The notes beneath the pieces are model-generated. The model did not search any database and was not told the DNA's origin. It worked only from the letters and a program-made list of their open reading frames with translations. Made by a program: the position numbers and the translations under genes. Positions 63,076 through 64,000 of a stretch of DNA of 64,000 bases are shown here, piece after piece; the stretch's first letter is position 1; each line of letters opens with the position of its first letter. The stretch spans positions 1-64,000 of the forward strand of contig JAUVXV010000001.1 in NCBI GenBank assembly GCA_030603365.1. The letters run 5' to 3'. This DNA comes from Candidatus Heimdallarchaeota archaeon (GTDB lineage: Archaea; Asgardarchaeota; Heimdallarchaeia; Heimdallarchaeales; Heimdallarchaeaceae).

Positions 63076-63793
63076 TGTCCGTTTCCCTAACTATGACTCT
63101 AACCTTATCCTCTTGACCAATAACAATTCTGTTGGAACCTTTTGGAAATAAACCATTTTCAATAATTCCAGGAATATTATTCAGTTCTTTTTCCATTTTA
63201 AAAGGATCATATTCATTCTTGAAAAAGATGTCTCCTATAATGTTTCCATTATCTGAAATAACCGGTCCTATTTTCCCGGTTCCATGTCTAATTCTCAATT
63301 CACCACCCAAAGTAAAGATCGGCTGAATAACGGTGTTTATCGCATCACTAATGATTTCAATGGGTACAGGGTGACTGTTAAGATTTTTAGGATACTTAGA
63401 ACTATCTGCGATTACAATGAATTCTTTGGAAGCACTTGCAAGTATTTTCTCTTTAGTTAAGGCTCCTCCTCCACCTTTGATGAGAACAAAATCTTCAGTT
63501 ATGATATCTGCACCATCAACATAAACCTCAAGTTCCGGATATTCTACTAATGTGCCTACAGGTAGTCCAGCTTTTACTAATTCAAGATGAGTTTCATTAG
63601 ATGAAGGAATTGTAATAATCTCTAGATCATCTTCTTCAATCAGTATCCCAAGCTCTTGAATAAAGTACTTAACTGTAGAACCTGTCCCCACACCTACAAT
63701 AAATTCATCATAAATGAATTCTTTAGCAGTTTTCTGAGCTGATAAGAGTTTTTCTTTCTCCAGTTTATTGTAATTTTGTTCCTTCTGATCCAT
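63065..63793 (-). CDS. rpiA: Ribose-5-phosphate isomerase A
   Basis: Interconverts ribose-5-phosphate and ribulose-5-phosphate. 242 residues with GVGTGSTVKYFI, the PSSNETH loop, VYVDGADII and LIKGGGGALTKEKI, the active-site segments of RpiA. The GTGS loop and the catalytic KGGGGA are intact. Stop codon region overlaps the PIN-ATPase gene end in convergent orientation. Confidence 0.95.
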   Translation of the reverse strand: MDQKEQNYNKLEKEKLLSAQKTAKEFIYDEFIVGVGTGSTVKYFIQELGILIEEDDLEIITIPSSNETHLELVKAGLPVGTLVEYPELEVYVDGADIITEDFVLIKGGGGALTKEKILASASKEFIVIADSSKYPKNLNSHPVPIEIISDAINTVIQPIFTLGGELRIRHGTGKIGPVISDNGNIIGDIFFKNEYDPFKMEKELNNIPGIIENGLFPKGSNRIVIGQEDKVRVIVRETDIKA

Positions 63794-63888
63794 AAAATAT
63801 TCACTTTCATACTATATTTTCATTTAAATTTTTTAAAATTAATGATAAGTGACGTATTCTGCTTTAAATTTTGAAATAGAAGTAAATT

Positions 63889-63917
63889 GGGCTGAAACAG
63901 TTTTGTCGTTTCAACCC
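63889..63917. repeat. Inverted repeat, possible hairpin near rpiA and the next gene
   Basis: GGGCTGAAAC (63889-63898) and GTTTCAACCC (63908-63917) are complementary except at one position, with a 9-nt loop. It is 28 bp from the end of the partial gene at 63945 and could be a terminator hairpin for that leftward gene, or a regulatory site for rpiA. Confidence 0.35.
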
Positions 63918-63944
63918 TTATAAATTGCGTTACGACATTAAGCT

Positions 63945-64000
63945 TTATTGTTGTTCACTCATGAATTTTTTGAGTCGATCTAACTCCTTAAGCATTTCTT
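63945..64000 (-). CDS. C-terminal end of a gene entering from the right edge
   Basis: On the minus strand the frame ending at TAA (63945-63947) encodes EMLKELDRLKKFMSEQQ and continues past the window edge. The heptad-like Leu spacing suggests a coiled coil. Too little is visible to name a family. Confidence 0.4.
   Translation of the reverse strand, partial: EMLKELDRLKKFMSEQQ

Noticed and set aside
1..64000. CRISPR arrays, insertion sequences, prophage genes, integrases or rRNA genes
   Set aside because: None seen. No transposase or integrase-like protein, no repeat-spacer pattern, and no rRNA sequence was recognised.

Overview
This AT-rich window is archaeal and most likely from an Asgard archaeon. 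Archaeal information-processing genes run throughout: uS7, uL16/L10e, eS27, eL38, UPF0147, TFE, TFS, MBF1, PCNA, GINS, PAN, NAC, EndA, Trm56, FAU-1-like RNase and A-type ATPase subunits. Three tRNA genes carry introns at the canonical 37/38 site. The Asgard reading rests mainly on a Rab/Ras-like small GTPase with all five G motifs (23119-23721). It is supported by eL38, which most Euryarchaeota lack, and by secreted proteins rich in N-glycosylation sequons. The exact lineage cannot be fixed from the sequence alone.

Layout. 1-4.4 kb: a secreted subtilisin running off the left edge, a membrane-anchored sequon-rich protein, a diverged TFB-like protein and a YwgA/DUF4065-like protein. 4.5-10.2 kb: one minus-strand operon of two short-chain dehydrogenases, both halves of glycine decarboxylase (gcvPA, gcvPB) and an AcoX/NAD-kinase-like protein. 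10.5-17.1 kb: PAP2 phosphatase, rps7-rpl10e, split tRNA-Met, cyclophilin, MFS transporter, HAD phosphatase. 17.3-23.7 kb: a frameshifted small gene, phosphohexomutase, family-4 uracil-DNA glycosylase, amidohydrolase plus GHMP kinase, HIT protein, small GTPase. 23.8-30.6 kb: split tRNA-Asp, a tandem pair of FKBP-like/zinc-ribbon membrane proteins, tRNA-Ser, FAU-1, DUF2797 protein, cysteine desulfurase, sugar epimerase. 31-36.2 kb: amino-sugar genes (GlmU-like, GlmS, PGI/PMI) beside a TrmB-type regulator. 36.3-42.5 kb: tRNA-Val, MsrA, nucleotidyltransferase, D-threonine-aldolase-like enzyme, DUF2110-Trm56, PAN. 42.6-52 kb: eL38, MBF1, a TFS-OB-PCNA-GINS replication/transcription run, eS27, split tRNA-Leu, a secreted legumain/caspase-fold protease, M24 peptidase, TFE. 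51.9-52.4 kb: a degenerate tRNA followed by a GC-richer, heavily base-paired stretch that looks like an unassigned structural RNA. 53-64 kb: ATPase B and A with glmM, divergent ATPase H and F, NAC, PUA protein, Taw2-like enzyme, EndA, PIN-ATPase-KH protein, RpiA and the end of another gene.

Functional links. GlmS, GlmM and the GlmU-like enzyme together give UDP-GlcNAc, the probable donor for surface glycans and for the many N-glycosylation sequons in the secreted proteins here. EndA is the enzyme expected to remove the introns of the Met, Asp and Leu tRNAs. The TFS-OB-PCNA-GINS run places transcription elongation next to the replication core. The A-type ATPase genes are split into two small groups rather than one operon.

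Most worth following up: the structured RNA candidate at 52.07-52.40 kb, the degenerate tRNA beside it, the FKBP-like/TM/zinc-ribbon pair, the secreted clan-CD protease, the glycine decarboxylase-AcoX operon, and the PAN that ends without a classical HbYX motif.
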